The notes: generated from the letters alone by a model not told the origin. Counted from the stretch's first letter, positions 9,221 through 17,442 are shown. The stretch is 64,000 nt of DNA from CAVWCQ01 sp963753545 (GCA_963753545.1 CAVWCQ010000009.1:62001-126000), one strand, 5' to 3'. Numbers and translations are program-made.

Positions 9221-9670
9221 TTAAATATCGTCCGTATCGAGCCAGATCGTAACGGGGCCGTCATTATGGATTTCAACCTGCATCCGTGCTCCAAAAACGC
9301 CCATCTCCACGCGGGAGACACCTTCCTCGCGCAGCATAGCGGCGAACCGTTCAATAAGCGGCGCGGCAACTTCGGGCGCAGCGGCATCGGTAAAGCTGGG
9401 ACGGCGACCTTTACGCGCATCGGCAAACAGTGTGAACTGCGAGACGACCAGGCAGCCGCCGCTAATATCGAGCAGCGAACGGTTGAACTTGCCGCTGTCG
9501 TCTTCAAAAACGCGCAGCCCGGCGATCTTACGCGCCAACCAGCGCGCCTGTTCTTCGCCGTCGGTATGCCCTACCCCAACAAGAATCACAAAACCCTGCT
9601 CAATCGCGCCTGTCGTCGTTCCATCCACACGCACCGCGCCCTGTTGGACGCGCTGCAGCACAACTCGCAT
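9221..9670 (-). CDS. dtd: D-aminoacyl-tRNA deacylase
   Basis: The product (149 residues) hydrolyses D-aminoacyl-tRNA (and Gly-tRNAAla), removing D-amino acids mistakenly loaded on tRNA in the cytoplasm. Length and motifs fit the DTD family: an MRVVLQRV start, SQFTLFAD near residue 78 and a C-terminal NDGPVTIWLDT that carries the GPVT cross-subunit motif of the homodimer active site. Two ATG codons stand side by side; the second, at 9670, has better spacing from AGGGAGG and matches the usual N-terminus. It stands alone, divergent from the WXG100 array and ending at its own terminator. Confidence 0.93.
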   Translation of the reverse strand: MRVVLQRVQQGAVRVDGTTTGAIEQGFVILVGVGHTDGEEQARWLARKIAGLRVFEDDSGKFNRSLLDISGGCLVVSQFTLFADARKGRRPSFTDAAAPEVAAPLIERFAAMLREEGVSRVEMGVFGARMQVEIHNDGPVTIWLDTDDI

Positions 9671-9712
9671 CATGCCCTCCCTTTTGAAATTTATCCGGGC
9701 ATTGTACTGCGG

Positions 9713-9742
9713 TTGGCGCGCAAATGGAAACCAGTGTATACA
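9713..9742 (+). promoter_or_regulatory. predicted sigma-70-type promoter for the WXG100 array
   Basis: TTGGCG (9713-9718) and TATACA (9737-9742) are separated by 18 bases. The predicted start of transcription lies about 25 bases before the first WXG100-like gene at 9774. Sequence match only. Confidence 0.45.
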
Positions 9743-9773
9743 GCTAACACGGTTTATTCATCGGGATAACAAA

Positions 9774-10193
9774 ATGACTCGTTCATTTCAGATAGAAACC
9801 GAACAACTTGGGGCCGTGATCGATCATTTCAGCCAACAGGCTCAAACCATCGAAGCGATCATCACCCTGCTGGCGGATCGGGAGGCCGGGCTGAAAAACA
9901 GCGGCTGGGACGCTGCCAGATCGGAGCACTTTTTCACCCAGATGGATCAGGATGTCCTGCCCCAGTTGGACAAACTGCATGATGCGCTTGCCTCGGCAGG
10001 TCTCGCACTCCAGCGGATGAATGAGCAGTTGCAGCAGATGAAGCCCGCGCTTGACCAGATTCAACAGGGTATGCCCCAAATTCAGGCCGCAGCCGAAAAG
10101 CTCCGGGCGCAGATCGAAAAATTGCAGAACCAGAACCCGGAAGAAGTCGCCCGCAAGGTTCAGGAGATGATGGAGAACCAGCATCATGAGTGA
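9774..10193 (+). CDS. WXG100-like helical protein, long form (array gene 1)
   Basis: 139 residues, almost entirely helical and without cysteine or signal peptide. The first 90 residues have the WXG100 layout: a helix, a turn with SGWDAARSEHFF near residue 45 (W-D-A in place of W-x-G), then a second helix. An added C-terminal amphipathic tail rich in Gln, Glu and Lys (about 95-139) could extend the coiled coil. The ATG at 9774 is the first good start after the predicted promoter; its ribosome site is weak. It overlaps the next gene by 8 bases, implying translational coupling. WXG100 proteins are usually secreted as helical-hairpin dimers by type VII systems; the role here is inferred from fold and context. 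Confidence 0.65.
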   Translation: MTRSFQIETEQLGAVIDHFSQQAQTIEAIITLLADREAGLKNSGWDAARSEHFFTQMDQDVLPQLDKLHDALASAGLALQRMNEQLQQMKPALDQIQQGMPQIQAAAEKLRAQIEKLQNQNPEEVARKVQEMMENQHHE

Positions 10194-10413
10194 GCAAGAA
10201 GCGGTTTACCAGATGCAGCAGGCGCTTGAGGACAGTGCCACCCGGCTGGATGGCGTCGCCTCGGCTATGCAAGAGGTGATCGCGCTGTTCGACGCGGGTG
10301 CGCTTTCCGGGGAGCATGGTGAGCGCTGGCGCGCCCAGGTGCAGGATAAAGTCCTGCCCTTTATCACCCGCATGCAGGATACGCTGCGGACGTTAGGCAG
10401 CGATCTTCGTTAA
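10186..10413 (+). CDS. short WXG100-like protein (array gene 2)
   Basis: 75 residues, all predicted helix. It resembles a shortened WXG100 unit: helix 1 (about 5-32), a turn with GALSGEHGERW near residue 42 in place of the W-x-G motif, then helix 2 ending in LRTLGSDLR. The start overlaps the end of gene 1 by 8 bases, so it is probably translated by coupling and could form a heterodimer with the gene 1 product, as EsxA/EsxB pairs do. This is inferred from arrangement. It lacks the canonical Trp-x-Gly, so the family call is less sure than for genes 3 and 8. Confidence 0.55.
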   Translation: MSEQEAVYQMQQALEDSATRLDGVASAMQEVIALFDAGALSGEHGERWRAQVQDKVLPFITRMQDTLRTLGSDLR

Positions 10414-10437
10414 CCATCGTTGGTGCCCAGCGGGGCG

Positions 10438-10462
10438 GCCCAAATAGACAACCCATTTGGGC
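10438..10462 (+). other. hairpin between array genes 2 and 3
   Basis: GCCCAAAT and ATTTGGGC form a perfect 8-bp stem around 9 bases. No T-run follows, so it is more likely an mRNA processing or stability element than a terminator. Confidence 0.45.
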
Positions 10463-10496
10463 TATCTGTCTCACAAGGAGCAGAAAGAAGGGAGCT

Positions 10497-10799
10497 ATGG
10501 ATCTATTTCAAGCAGATAGTGAAGCTCTACAGGAGGTCGTCCAGATCTTCCAGGCAGAAATGGAATATTTGGAGCAGTCGCTCCAAAGCTTCCAGGGCGT
10601 TGCCGAGAACATCCGGGGATACGGCTGGATCGGCTTGGGCGCAGAAAAGTTCTTCGATGAATACAACTCGGAACTCGTGCCCCAGGCCAACAAAATCATC
10701 CAGAAGTTAGAGGGGATTACCAATCAGGTCGCAAAGGTAGCGCGGCTGATTGAAACGGTAACCGACAGAATTTTATCTGTCGCCAAGTCTCCGATCTAA
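10497..10799 (+). CDS. WXG100-family protein (array gene 3)
   Basis: 100 residues, the exact usual length. Helix 1 (about 5-38) leads to a turn with GYGWIGLGAEKFF (about 42-54), a clear W-x-G with the following Ala and Phe positions of the family, then helix 2 (about 55-95). There is a good ribosome site (AGGGAG) just before the ATG. It sits 83 bases after gene 2, behind a hairpin. No secretion signal is visible beyond the fold. Expected to be a small exported or cytosolic helical-hairpin dimer. It is most like gene 8 in the array, which also has W-I-G followed by a G-A-E-x-F-F pattern. Confidence 0.75.
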   Translation: MDLFQADSEALQEVVQIFQAEMEYLEQSLQSFQGVAENIRGYGWIGLGAEKFFDEYNSELVPQANKIIQKLEGITNQVAKVARLIETVTDRILSVAKSPI

Positions 10800-10865
10800 A
10801 CCATTCGTGCGTACGACTTTTAGAGCCTCTTTCCGGGGCAAGCGGTATTGGAGAAAGGACACACG

Positions 10866-11168
10866 ATGAGCGGCTATGACGTCCGCATGGACTACGAAGC
10901 GATGGAAGAGCTGATTCGCCAGGCTCAGAATATGGGTGAAACCTTTGAAGGCATGATCCGGTCAGCCGAATTTGCTGCCAAAAAAATAGAGGGCGGCGGA
11001 TTGGTGAACCAGCAGGGACGAGCCTGGGTCGAGCAGATCCGCCAGATCGTGATTCCCTACCTGCGCCGGCAGCAGGATAAATACGAAGAGTTGGCTCGCG
11101 ATCTCAATGGCGCAGTGCGCGATCTGCGAGACGGTGATTCTGCAGCACGCAGCCGGTTTAGCGGATAG
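10866..11168 (+). CDS. WXG100-like protein (array gene 4)
   Basis: 100 residues. The ATG at 10866 follows GAGAAAGGA at good spacing and is preferred over an upstream TTG. Two helices flank a turn with GGGLVNQQGRAW (about 48-59): glycine-rich, with Trp displaced from the usual place. The C-terminus is charged (RDLRDGDSAARSRF). The length and helix-turn-helix hairpin fit the family but the motif is degenerate. It lies in the same orientation and spacing as its neighbours, so it is likely co-transcribed. Function unknown; partner of a neighbouring subunit is a reasonable guess. Confidence 0.6.
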   Translation: MSGYDVRMDYEAMEELIRQAQNMGETFEGMIRSAEFAAKKIEGGGLVNQQGRAWVEQIRQIVIPYLRRQQDKYEELARDLNGAVRDLRDGDSAARSRFSG

Positions 11169-11182
11169 AAGGGGAGGAACTT

Positions 11183-11491
11183 ATGAGTGTTCTCAGCGCA
11201 CCATTGGATGAATTGATTGAGGTTGCCGACCAGGTTACGCAGTGGCTTGACGTGAACAATATGATCGATCAGGCCGTCAAAGCCGTTATGGAACCTATCT
11301 TCAGCCTTGCGGGATGGACGGGAGACGCCGCCAAGAACTTCGGCGAAATGGTAAAACAGGCGATCATCCAGGAAATGGGCGTTGTCCTGACCGTGATCAA
11401 CGCCTTCCTGGCGGCAGTTCGGGCTGTCATTGATGCCATCAAAGAGATTATCCAAATGTTGGAAGCGCTCGATCCGTTCAGTTGGTTCTAG
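11183..11491 (+). CDS. WXG100-like protein with hydrophobic second half (array gene 5)
   Basis: 102 residues. A clear LAGWTGDAAKNFGEM motif lies near residues 41-55, the best W-x-G plus F spacing in this part of the array. Unlike its neighbours, the second helix (about 58-95) is strongly hydrophobic (long runs of Val, Ile, Ala and Leu), so it might insert in or lie on a membrane. A strong AGGGGAGG lies before the ATG. It is followed 18 bases later by gene 6, which is also hydrophobic, so these two may act together as LXG-type or pore-like partners. That last point is speculation. Confidence 0.65.
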   Translation: MSVLSAPLDELIEVADQVTQWLDVNNMIDQAVKAVMEPIFSLAGWTGDAAKNFGEMVKQAIIQEMGVVLTVINAFLAAVRAVIDAIKEIIQMLEALDPFSWF

Positions 11492-11509
11492 GCAGGGAGA
11501 CGACGACCG

Positions 11510-11854
11510 ATGGAAGAAATTGGAATGATCTATGGGACAGTGGCTGACATCGCCAAATATGTGATCGATGTTTCAGATACGCTGGACACGGGCAAAACCA
11601 TCTGCGACGTGGTCGAAGGCGTCCTGGCGGCGGCTTCTGCTATCCCTTACGCTGCCGCCATCACGGGGCCGGTCATTGCCATCTATGAGGAGATCAAGCC
11701 GACACTGAGCATGTTGATCGATCTCACCAAGATGGTAGCCGATTACCTGAAGATGATTATCCAGATTATGCAGACAGCCGACCAGGTGTGCCAGGGCAAG
11801 TTCGAAGGGCTGGCCTCGCAAGGGCTGTCCTCGCTGCAATCGATGGTCGCCTAG
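11510..11854 (+). CDS. hydrophobic helical protein within the WXG100 array (array gene 6)
   Basis: 114 residues. No W-x-G motif is visible. A central hydrophobic stretch (about 36-62, rich in Ala, Ile and Val) looks able to span or enter a membrane, flanked by amphipathic helices. Two cysteines are present (in GKTICDVVEG and ADQVCQGKF). AGGGAGA precedes the ATG. It belongs to the array by strand and spacing (18 bases after gene 5, 22 before gene 7). I do not recognise the family. It may be the membrane-active member of the set or a chaperone-like partner; the sequence does not decide. Confidence 0.55.
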   Translation: MEEIGMIYGTVADIAKYVIDVSDTLDTGKTICDVVEGVLAAASAIPYAAAITGPVIAIYEEIKPTLSMLIDLTKMVADYLKMIIQIMQTADQVCQGKFEGLASQGLSSLQSMVA

Positions 11855-11876
11855 GTAACGATGAGGAGCATTTACG

Positions 11877-12173
11877 ATGCCACAACTCCGCGCAGAATAT
11901 GAGGCTATTGATCAGGCTCTCAGCGCCATTGGCAACATGCACGACAACAGTAACTCCGCCTTGAGCACGCTGTCAGGCTCGGTTGAGGATATGATGGGTT
12001 CATGGACTGGCCTCGCCGGGCAGTCCTTCGGTAACTGGTGGGCCGATATCGCTTCCAAGCGTGCCCAGGAAATCCTGAGCGAATTTGAAGCCCTGGAAAC
12101 CAAGCTGCGCCGTATCAAGCAGACAATCCAGGATCTGGACGAAAGCGGGGCTGCTCTCTTTAAGCAGCAGTAG
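11877..12173 (+). CDS. WXG100-family protein (array gene 7)
   Basis: 98 residues. This is the most canonical member: helix 1, then MGSWTGLAGQSFGNWW (about 40-55) with W-T-G and the downstream Phe, then a long helix ending KQTIQDLDESGAALFKQQ. The length, charge and motif match EsxA-type proteins. A GAGGAG ribosome site lies 8 bases before the ATG. Known family members are secreted substrates or structural partners of type VII secretion, forming four-helix-bundle dimers. No EssC/FtsK-like ATPase is present in this window, so the transport route is unknown. Confidence 0.78.
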   Translation: MPQLRAEYEAIDQALSAIGNMHDNSNSALSTLSGSVEDMMGSWTGLAGQSFGNWWADIASKRAQEILSEFEALETKLRRIKQTIQDLDESGAALFKQQ

Positions 12174-12185
12174 CGGAGATAACCC

Positions 12186-12476
12186 ATGGATATTTTTCTG
12201 AATTTCCCCTCTCTCGAAGGGTCGCTTAACCAGTTTAAGCAGAATTCGCAGACCTACTCGGACTGCTTTCAGGGCATCCAGCAGATCGCCTCGATGTTTG
12301 AAGACGGCGGTTTTATGGGTGAATGCGGCAACATGTTTAATGATCTGCTTCAGCGCGACATGGGAGTCATCCAGGAATTTGCGGATATCTACAATATGGC
12401 CGCCGGGCTGTTGGGCGACACCATCAGCGAATTCCAGAACACCGATGAATCCATGAACGCTCAGATTCCAACCTAG
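12186..12476 (+). CDS. WXG100-like protein (array gene 8)
   Basis: 96 residues. Two helices around FEDGGFMGECGNMFNDLL (about 40-57), with F-M-G in place of W-x-G but the same following spacing to a Phe. It begins 12 bases after the previous stop with a CGGAGA ribosome site. The DGGFMGECG turn resembles the DGGWIGEGA turn of the next gene, suggesting local duplication. Two cysteines (residues about 26 and 50) could form a disulfide if the protein is exported. Function unknown beyond the fold. Confidence 0.62.
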   Translation: MDIFLNFPSLEGSLNQFKQNSQTYSDCFQGIQQIASMFEDGGFMGECGNMFNDLLQRDMGVIQEFADIYNMAAGLLGDTISEFQNTDESMNAQIPT

Positions 12477-12487
12477 GAGAATGTCTG

Positions 12488-12781
12488 ATGTCTATCTTTG
12501 ACTTTATGACCGACGGTATGGAACAGGCCGTGAATATGATGGCCCAGCAAATTCAAAAAGCGGAAACGATGGACTCCAACTTGCGCAGCGTAACTGCGCC
12601 GTTGGAAGACGGCGGTTGGATTGGTGAAGGCGCAGAAGCGTTCTTCAACGATAAAAACCTGTTCTTGCAGCATCTCAAAGAAACGAACGAGATGATGCAG
12701 TACTGCCAGAACGCCTTCAACCAGGTGCTCCAGATGGTGAACGAGGCCATGCAATCCATCAACAGCATCACCAACGGCTAA
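12488..12781 (+). CDS. WXG100-family protein (array gene 9)
   Basis: 97 residues. The turn EDGGWIGEGAEAFF (about 40-53) gives a clear W-I-G with the family's Ala and Phe spacing. Helix 1 is rich in Met and Gln, helix 2 in Asn, Met and Gln, giving an amphipathic hairpin. AGGAG lies 10 bases before the ATG and only 11 bases separate it from gene 8, so the two are co-transcribed and perhaps co-folded. Close to gene 3 in its motif. Confidence 0.75.
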   Translation: MSIFDFMTDGMEQAVNMMAQQIQKAETMDSNLRSVTAPLEDGGWIGEGAEAFFNDKNLFLQHLKETNEMMQYCQNAFNQVLQMVNEAMQSINSITNG

Positions 12782-12797
12782 CGAGCCAGGAGGAACC

Positions 12798-13100
12798 ATG
12801 TCATCAGCCGAATTTTCAATTAATTATGACCAGGTGATGGCTGCCGCGAATATGTTTGAAAACGCGAACGGCGAGCTGAAGCAGATGATCACGACGCTCA
12901 CCCAACTCAGCCAGCAGCTTACCCAGACGTGGTGTGTCGGGCTGACGGGTAATGCGGCGGCTGCCTATCTTGAGCAGGTTCAAACGCACTTGCAGCAGCT
13001 TTCGCAAAAGGCGGTTGAAATGCGCCAGGATCTGCTGAACACGGTGCAGGACTTTGGCGACAATGTCGATCCGGGGATGGCCCAGCGCTTCCAGGATTAA
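12798..13100 (+). CDS. WXG100-like protein (array gene 10, last)
   Basis: 100 residues. Helix 1 carries repeated Leu/Gln positions, then QTWCVGLTGNAAAAYLEQ (about 45-62), a W-x-x-G variant with Ala-rich continuation, then helix 2 ending near QDFGDNVDPGMAQRF. A strong AGGAGG precedes the ATG. It closes the array; the convergent histidine kinase gene ends only 8 bases later with no terminator hairpin between them. Canonical EsxB-like length. Function inferred from the fold only. Confidence 0.68.
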   Translation: MSSAEFSINYDQVMAAANMFENANGELKQMITTLTQLSQQLTQTWCVGLTGNAAAAYLEQVQTHLQQLSQKAVEMRQDLLNTVQDFGDNVDPGMAQRFQD

Positions 13101-13108
13101 CGAGGATA

Positions 13109-14925
13109 TCAGGAGGGGTGGGTTCTGGGTTGGCCTACCCCTGCTTCTTGTTCCTGCTCCGTCGCGGCTGGCAGGGTGAAGTAAAACGTGCTGCCCTGCC
13201 CGATTTGGCTGTCGACACCCACCTGCCCCCCCAACCGTTCCAGGATGCGGTGAACGATAGAGAGTCCCAGCCCGTACCCCTCCGATTCGCTGGTATGCAG
13301 CCGGGTGAAGGGCACAAACAGGCGTTCCTGCTGTTCAGGTGACAGCCCTGGCCCATTATCGCGCACCCAGAACCGGATCGTGCTGCCGCGTGGCTCTGCG
13401 CCCAGGCTGATCTGGGGTGAACTGCCGCCATATTTGAGGGCGTTCCCAATATAGTTAACCCACACCTCTTCGATCCAGGGCGCATAGCCCAGCGCGGTCG
13501 GCCAACGCTCCGGTTTGCGAAGTTCGACTCCGCACTCCGCGATCTGAGAAGCCATGCGGCTTTCCACCGCGTTGATCAGACTCTCCATATCGATGGGGTG
13601 AATCATGATATCCTGCTGGCGTACCGTCGCCAACATCAGCAAATCATCGATGATCCGCGTCACTTTATACCCCATATCCAGTTGTTCCTGGACCAGCGTG
13701 ATCGTCGTTGCCGGGATATGAAGCTCCGTGAGATCCATCAGCACCAGTTCGCTGATGCCGATGATCGTCGATAGGGGGTTTTTGAGGTCATGGGCAACGG
13801 TATGAGCAAAGGCGTCCAGTTCCGCATTCCGCGCGCGCAGTTCGCGGGTCTGCTGGACCAGGGCCTGTTCGGCGCGTTTACGCCGCGTCACGTCCCGCAT
13901 TACCAGCAGCCACCCGCTAACTGCCTCGTTCGCTGGTGCACAGGTGAAATCCGCAGATCAATCACCCGCCCAACTAAATCATCGAGGACAAATTCACCGC
14001 GAATCGTCGCCGTCTCACGCCACCGTGCTGACAGTTCCGGCCAGAAGGGCAGCACATCGGCGGCATTTTGCCCGATCACGGAGTGGTGATTATTGCCGAG
14101 GAAGCGGAAGGCAGCCGGGTTGAGATCCAGAATGCGGTTCTGCGAATCCAGGACGAGCACGCCATCCGGCATCTTTTCGATCAGGCGAGTGCGTGCAATG
14201 GGAACCAGATCAAAAATCTGAAGTTTTAAGACCGCGAAGGTCAGCAGCGCGCCCGACACTGCGAAGCCGATGGGCGTCCAGTCATACCCAGGAGTCAATC
14301 CCCCCACATAAATGATGTTGGCGACAAAGGGGACAAGGGTGCTGATCAGCAGCACAATAATGCGTGGTAAATAATACGTTGGGAAGCGGTAGGCCGCGCG
14401 GTACAGCAAAAACAATCCGCAGCCAATGCATGAATAGCTGTAGATCGCATGAATAATGTACCAGGCTGTATCCTGCTGGTAGGGAGGTAAATCTCTCGCC
14501 GCCGGGTGATCCAGCACGTAGGGCCACTCGTTGACGATGGCCAGAACAATGGTCACCAGCGGTATGATTGCCAGCAGGACATAGGTGCGGCGTGTCAGAT
14601 AGCGGATGTGCTGTCCGAAATCCAGCGCGAAAATCAGAAACAGCGCGGGCATAATAGCAATACCAATATAAGCTATTTTGCCAAACCACAGTTTGTTATG
14701 GAGGCCCGCAACCGCCGCGTCACAGGTCGCGGCAAGCGACCATAGGGCGATGGCAAGACCCACCCGGAACAGCGGCAGACTGCCCACAGCGGGCCTGCGA
14801 CGCCATGCAGCCAGCGCAATTACTATATCCATCAGAAAGCCGGATAAGAGAGCGATGCTGTAGAGTGTTAAATGGTATTGCATACTGAGACTGAATACCC
14901 CGCGCCCATAGGAAAACTGACCCAC
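13109..14925 (-). CDS. 7TM-type sensor histidine kinase (frameshifted)
   Basis: Membrane sensor kinase. The N-terminus has seven hydrophobic helices of the histidine-kinase 7TM type, followed by a PAS domain (MPDGVLVLDSQNRILDLN), then a HisKA/HATPase core with phospho-acceptor His in AHTVAHDLKNP, N box NYIGNALKYGG, G1 DNGPGLS and G2 GYGLGLSIV. Reading breaks near 13911-13917 (CCACCC): the PAS end runs into a stop, while one added base restores GWLLVMRDVTRRKRAEQ, the normal PAS-to-HisKA link. I treat it as one gene. The start is uncertain: a GTG at 14925 has AGGGAG before it, and an ATG at 14883 is an alternative. A receiver-domain gene lies just upstream on the same strand and is its likely partner. 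Confidence 0.75.
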
Positions 14926-15021
14926 ATCGCTCCCTACGCGAGTTCGTGTGTCACATCTATAAGTATGAGGCAATTCAGACAGATTAGCAAGTAAATTCTG
15001 AGGAGTGAATCAAAAACGCCA

Positions 15022-15396
15022 TCAACCATTGATCAGGGTTTTGATGGTGGTACATAACTGGTCAATCTGAAAGGGTTTTCGTAAAAAGTGAGCGTTTTTG
15101 AACTTCCGCATCTGCGCTTCCATTTCATCGGTTGAGGTCGCGCTGATGAACAGAAAGGGTATTTGCTCATATTGGGGCCGAGAACGCACCGTTTCCATCA
15201 ATTGAATGCCGGTGATGCCGGGCATAATGACGTCGGTCACGATCAGCGCGGGTTGATATCCCTCCTGACTTTCCAGAATTTCCAGGGCAAGCTCCCCCGA
15301 TGCGGCTGTCTGGACCTCGTACCCTTCTTCCGACAAAATAATGCTTAGTGCTTCGAGCAAATTGACTTCATCATCGACCACCAATAAATCACTCAA
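15022..15396 (-). CDS. single-domain response regulator (CheY-like receiver)
   Basis: 124 residues, receiver domain only. Acidic pocket VVDDE (about 7-11), phospho-acceptor Asp in VTDVIMPG (about 54), Thr/Ser in FISATS and Lys in LRKPF are all present, so it should be active. The start codon is a TTG at 15396, with GAGGAG 9 bases upstream. It lies about 97 bases upstream of the 7TM kinase on the same strand, which makes them a likely two-component pair. Lacking an output domain, it must act by protein contact or as a phospho-relay. It also follows the purine operon, from which a hairpin separates it. Confidence 0.85.
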   Translation of the reverse strand: MSDLLVVDDEVNLLEALSIILSEEGYEVQTAASGELALEILESQEGYQPALIVTDVIMPGITGIQLMETVRSRPQYEQIPFLFISATSTDEMEAQMRKFKNAHFLRKPFQIDQLCTTIKTLING

Positions 15397-15461
15397 ACTG
15401 CTTATCTCCTCAGGCAGGCAGCCGGACCATCAGCAGCACTCTTCTCCTCATCCTATATTAG

Positions 15462-15499
15462 CACAAAGCGGGAACATGCATTTAGAGGCACATTCCCGC
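15462..15499 (-). terminator. probable terminator at the end of the purine operon
   Basis: GCGGGAA and TTCCCGC form a 7-bp stem, with further TGC/GCA pairing inside. Read on the minus strand it is followed by TTTGTG. It lies 34 bases after the stop of the AICAR transformylase gene. Confidence 0.5.
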
Positions 15500-15532
15500 C
15501 GTGATCCAAAAAGAGTCTGTAGACGGGGAAAC

Positions 15533-16696
15533 CTAATGCTGGAAGCAGCGCAGCCCGGTATGGAACATGACCATGCCATATTCTTCGGCAGCCTGTCTCA
15601 CTTCCTCATCGCGCAGCGAGTCACCCGGCTGGGCGACATATTGGACATGGGTGCGGCTGGCCCGGTCGATGCTGTCCCGGAAGGGGAAAAACGCATCCGA
15701 ACTGAGGCAGACTCCGTCGAATTGTCTGAACCATGCCGTCCGCGCCGCCCGGTCGATTGGCTGCGGGGCAATCTCGAAGCAGGATAACATCGCCGCCTCT
15801 TCGCGGGCAGACAACTCATCCCACAGCAAGACCTGATCGATAGCGTTTGTTTTGTCCACGCGGCTCAGGCCCGCTTTGAACTTGGCTTCGAGTACGGTGG
15901 GATGCTGCTGCAAAAACCACTTTTCCGCCTTGTCACAGGCCAACCGTGTGCAATGCACGCGAGACTGCTGGCCCGCGCCCATCCCCACCACCTGTCCATC
16001 GTAGGCGACGCACACCGAATTGGACTGCGTGTATTTGAGCGCAATCGTAGCGACGATCAGCGTTTCCAGAATGTCATCGGGTACGGGGCACCTCTGGGTG
16101 ACCATGTTGCGGAACGTCTCCCGCGTCACCTGGGCATCGTTGCGGCGCTGCGCTAATGTGCAGCCAAAGATCTCCCGCGATTCCATTTCTGGCGGCTGGT
16201 AATCGGAGTCCATTTGCAGGACGAGATAGCCGCCTTTTTTCTTGGCCTTGAGAATTTCCAGCGCTTCCGGCTCATAGGCGGGCGCGATGATCAGATCCGA
16301 CACTTCGCGCGCCAGCAGCCGGGCCAGCGAAACATCCACGACATCGCTCACTGCCGCCGCGTCGCCAAAGGAGCACAGGCGATCCCCGCCGCGCGCCCGG
16401 GCATAGGCCGTTGCTACCGGGGAGAGATCGTCGTCCGCGATCATCTGGGATCGTTTGAAGTTTTCGTCCAAAGGCCGGGCTATCGCCGCCCCTGCCGGGC
16501 TGACATGTTTAAAGGAGGCCGCCGCAGGCGTTCCGGTTGCGGCGCGCAGTTCGCGCACCAACTGCCAGCCGTTGAGCGCGTCGAGCAGGTTGATATAACC
16601 CGGCGCGCCGTTGAGCACCTGAAAAGCCCCTTCCGGCGCGCTGAAGGTTGCAGGCTTCTGGTGAGGATTACAGCCATATTTAAGTTCGATCCGCAT
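15533..16696 (-). CDS. purH: stand-alone AICAR formyltransferase, eukaryote-like
   Basis: 387 residues. Transfers a formyl group from 10-formyl-THF to AICAR, giving FAICAR in the cytoplasm. Only the AICARFT domain of PurH is present; the N-terminal IMP cyclohydrolase (MGS-like) half is absent and the protein starts directly with MRIELKYGCNPHQKPA. Active-site signature FKHVSPAGAA (about 62-71) and segments ARARGGDRLCSFGDA, TQSNSVC, GMGAGQQSR and SSDAFFPFRD recall the human ATIC sequence more than the E. coli form, which has KHANPCG. It is the last gene of the purine operon, 135 bases after purN, with repeat-like sequence in that gap. IMP cyclohydrolase must be encoded elsewhere. Confidence 0.88.
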   Translation of the reverse strand: MRIELKYGCNPHQKPATFSAPEGAFQVLNGAPGYINLLDALNGWQLVRELRAATGTPAAASFKHVSPAGAAIARPLDENFKRSQMIADDDLSPVATAYARARGGDRLCSFGDAAAVSDVVDVSLARLLAREVSDLIIAPAYEPEALEILKAKKKGGYLVLQMDSDYQPPEMESREIFGCTLAQRRNDAQVTRETFRNMVTQRCPVPDDILETLIVATIALKYTQSNSVCVAYDGQVVGMGAGQQSRVHCTRLACDKAEKWFLQQHPTVLEAKFKAGLSRVDKTNAIDQVLLWDELSAREEAAMLSCFEIAPQPIDRAARTAWFRQFDGVCLSSDAFFPFRDSIDRASRTHVQYVAQPGDSLRDEEVRQAAEEYGMVMFHTGLRCFQH

Positions 16697-16831
16697 GTCT
16701 CAAGTCCCTACGCCAAAAACTGCATCGCAGAAGTAGTCAACAATGTAGGGGCACTCGCCAACCGAGGTTGCACGGGCGCGCAGCGTGCGAAACAACCTAG
16801 TTGCGCGCCAGAGACGCATCAATAGAAAAAC

Positions 16832-17440
16832 CTACGCCAATTCCAGCGGCGCGATCCGCTCCGCCATGAGCCGGATTCCCTCGACAATCAGGCGGTGCTC
16901 GGCGGCATGCATCCGCGCCTCGTAATCGTCCAGTCTGTCGCCCGGTTTGAACGGCACGTCCGCCTGACAGATGACCTCACCCGCGTCAATTTCGGGAATC
17001 ACCGTGTGAATCATACACCCGCTGGCTGCGATTGCGCCGCTCTGGAAGGCTTCATAGGCCCGCCGGATGCTCTCCGTACCGGGGAATGTGCCGGGCAGAG
17101 CCGGGTGCAGATTGATCACGCTGCCGGGGAATTGATCAAGGAAGGCGATACTGAGGACATGCATCCACCCCGCCAGCACGATCAGATCGGGCGCATAGGC
17201 ACTGACTGCGTCCGCAAGATCAGCGTCGTAGCGCTGGCGGCTCAAGCCCTGGTCGGTGTAGGGCTTCAACGGAAAATAGAGGGCCGGAATCTCGGCCTGG
17301 GCGGCGCGTTCCAGCGCATACGCGGCGCGGCGGTTGGAGACAACCAGCACGATCTCCGCCTCCAGGTACCCATTGTTTATGGCGTCAATAATCGCTTGCA
17401 GGTTGGTGCCGGAACCGGACACCAGGACGGCTAAACGCAT
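16832..17440 (-). CDS. purN: phosphoribosylglycinamide formyltransferase
   Basis: 202 residues. Formylates GAR with 10-formyl-THF, step three of purine synthesis. It starts MRLAVLVSGSGTNLQAI, the phosphate-binding loop of the family; NLHPALPG carries the catalytic Asn and His, and IPEIDAGEVI the catalytic Asp. The ATG at 17440 is 2 bases after the purM stop with a GGGGGG ribosome site inside the end of purM, so the two are coupled; an in-frame TTG two codons earlier is less likely. Intact, of normal length. Confidence 0.93.
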   Translation of the reverse strand: MRLAVLVSGSGTNLQAIIDAINNGYLEAEIVLVVSNRRAAYALERAAQAEIPALYFPLKPYTDQGLSRQRYDADLADAVSAYAPDLIVLAGWMHVLSIAFLDQFPGSVINLHPALPGTFPGTESIRRAYEAFQSGAIAASGCMIHTVIPEIDAGEVICQADVPFKPGDRLDDYEARMHAAEHRLIVEGIRLMAERIAPLELA

Positions 17441-17442
17441 TT

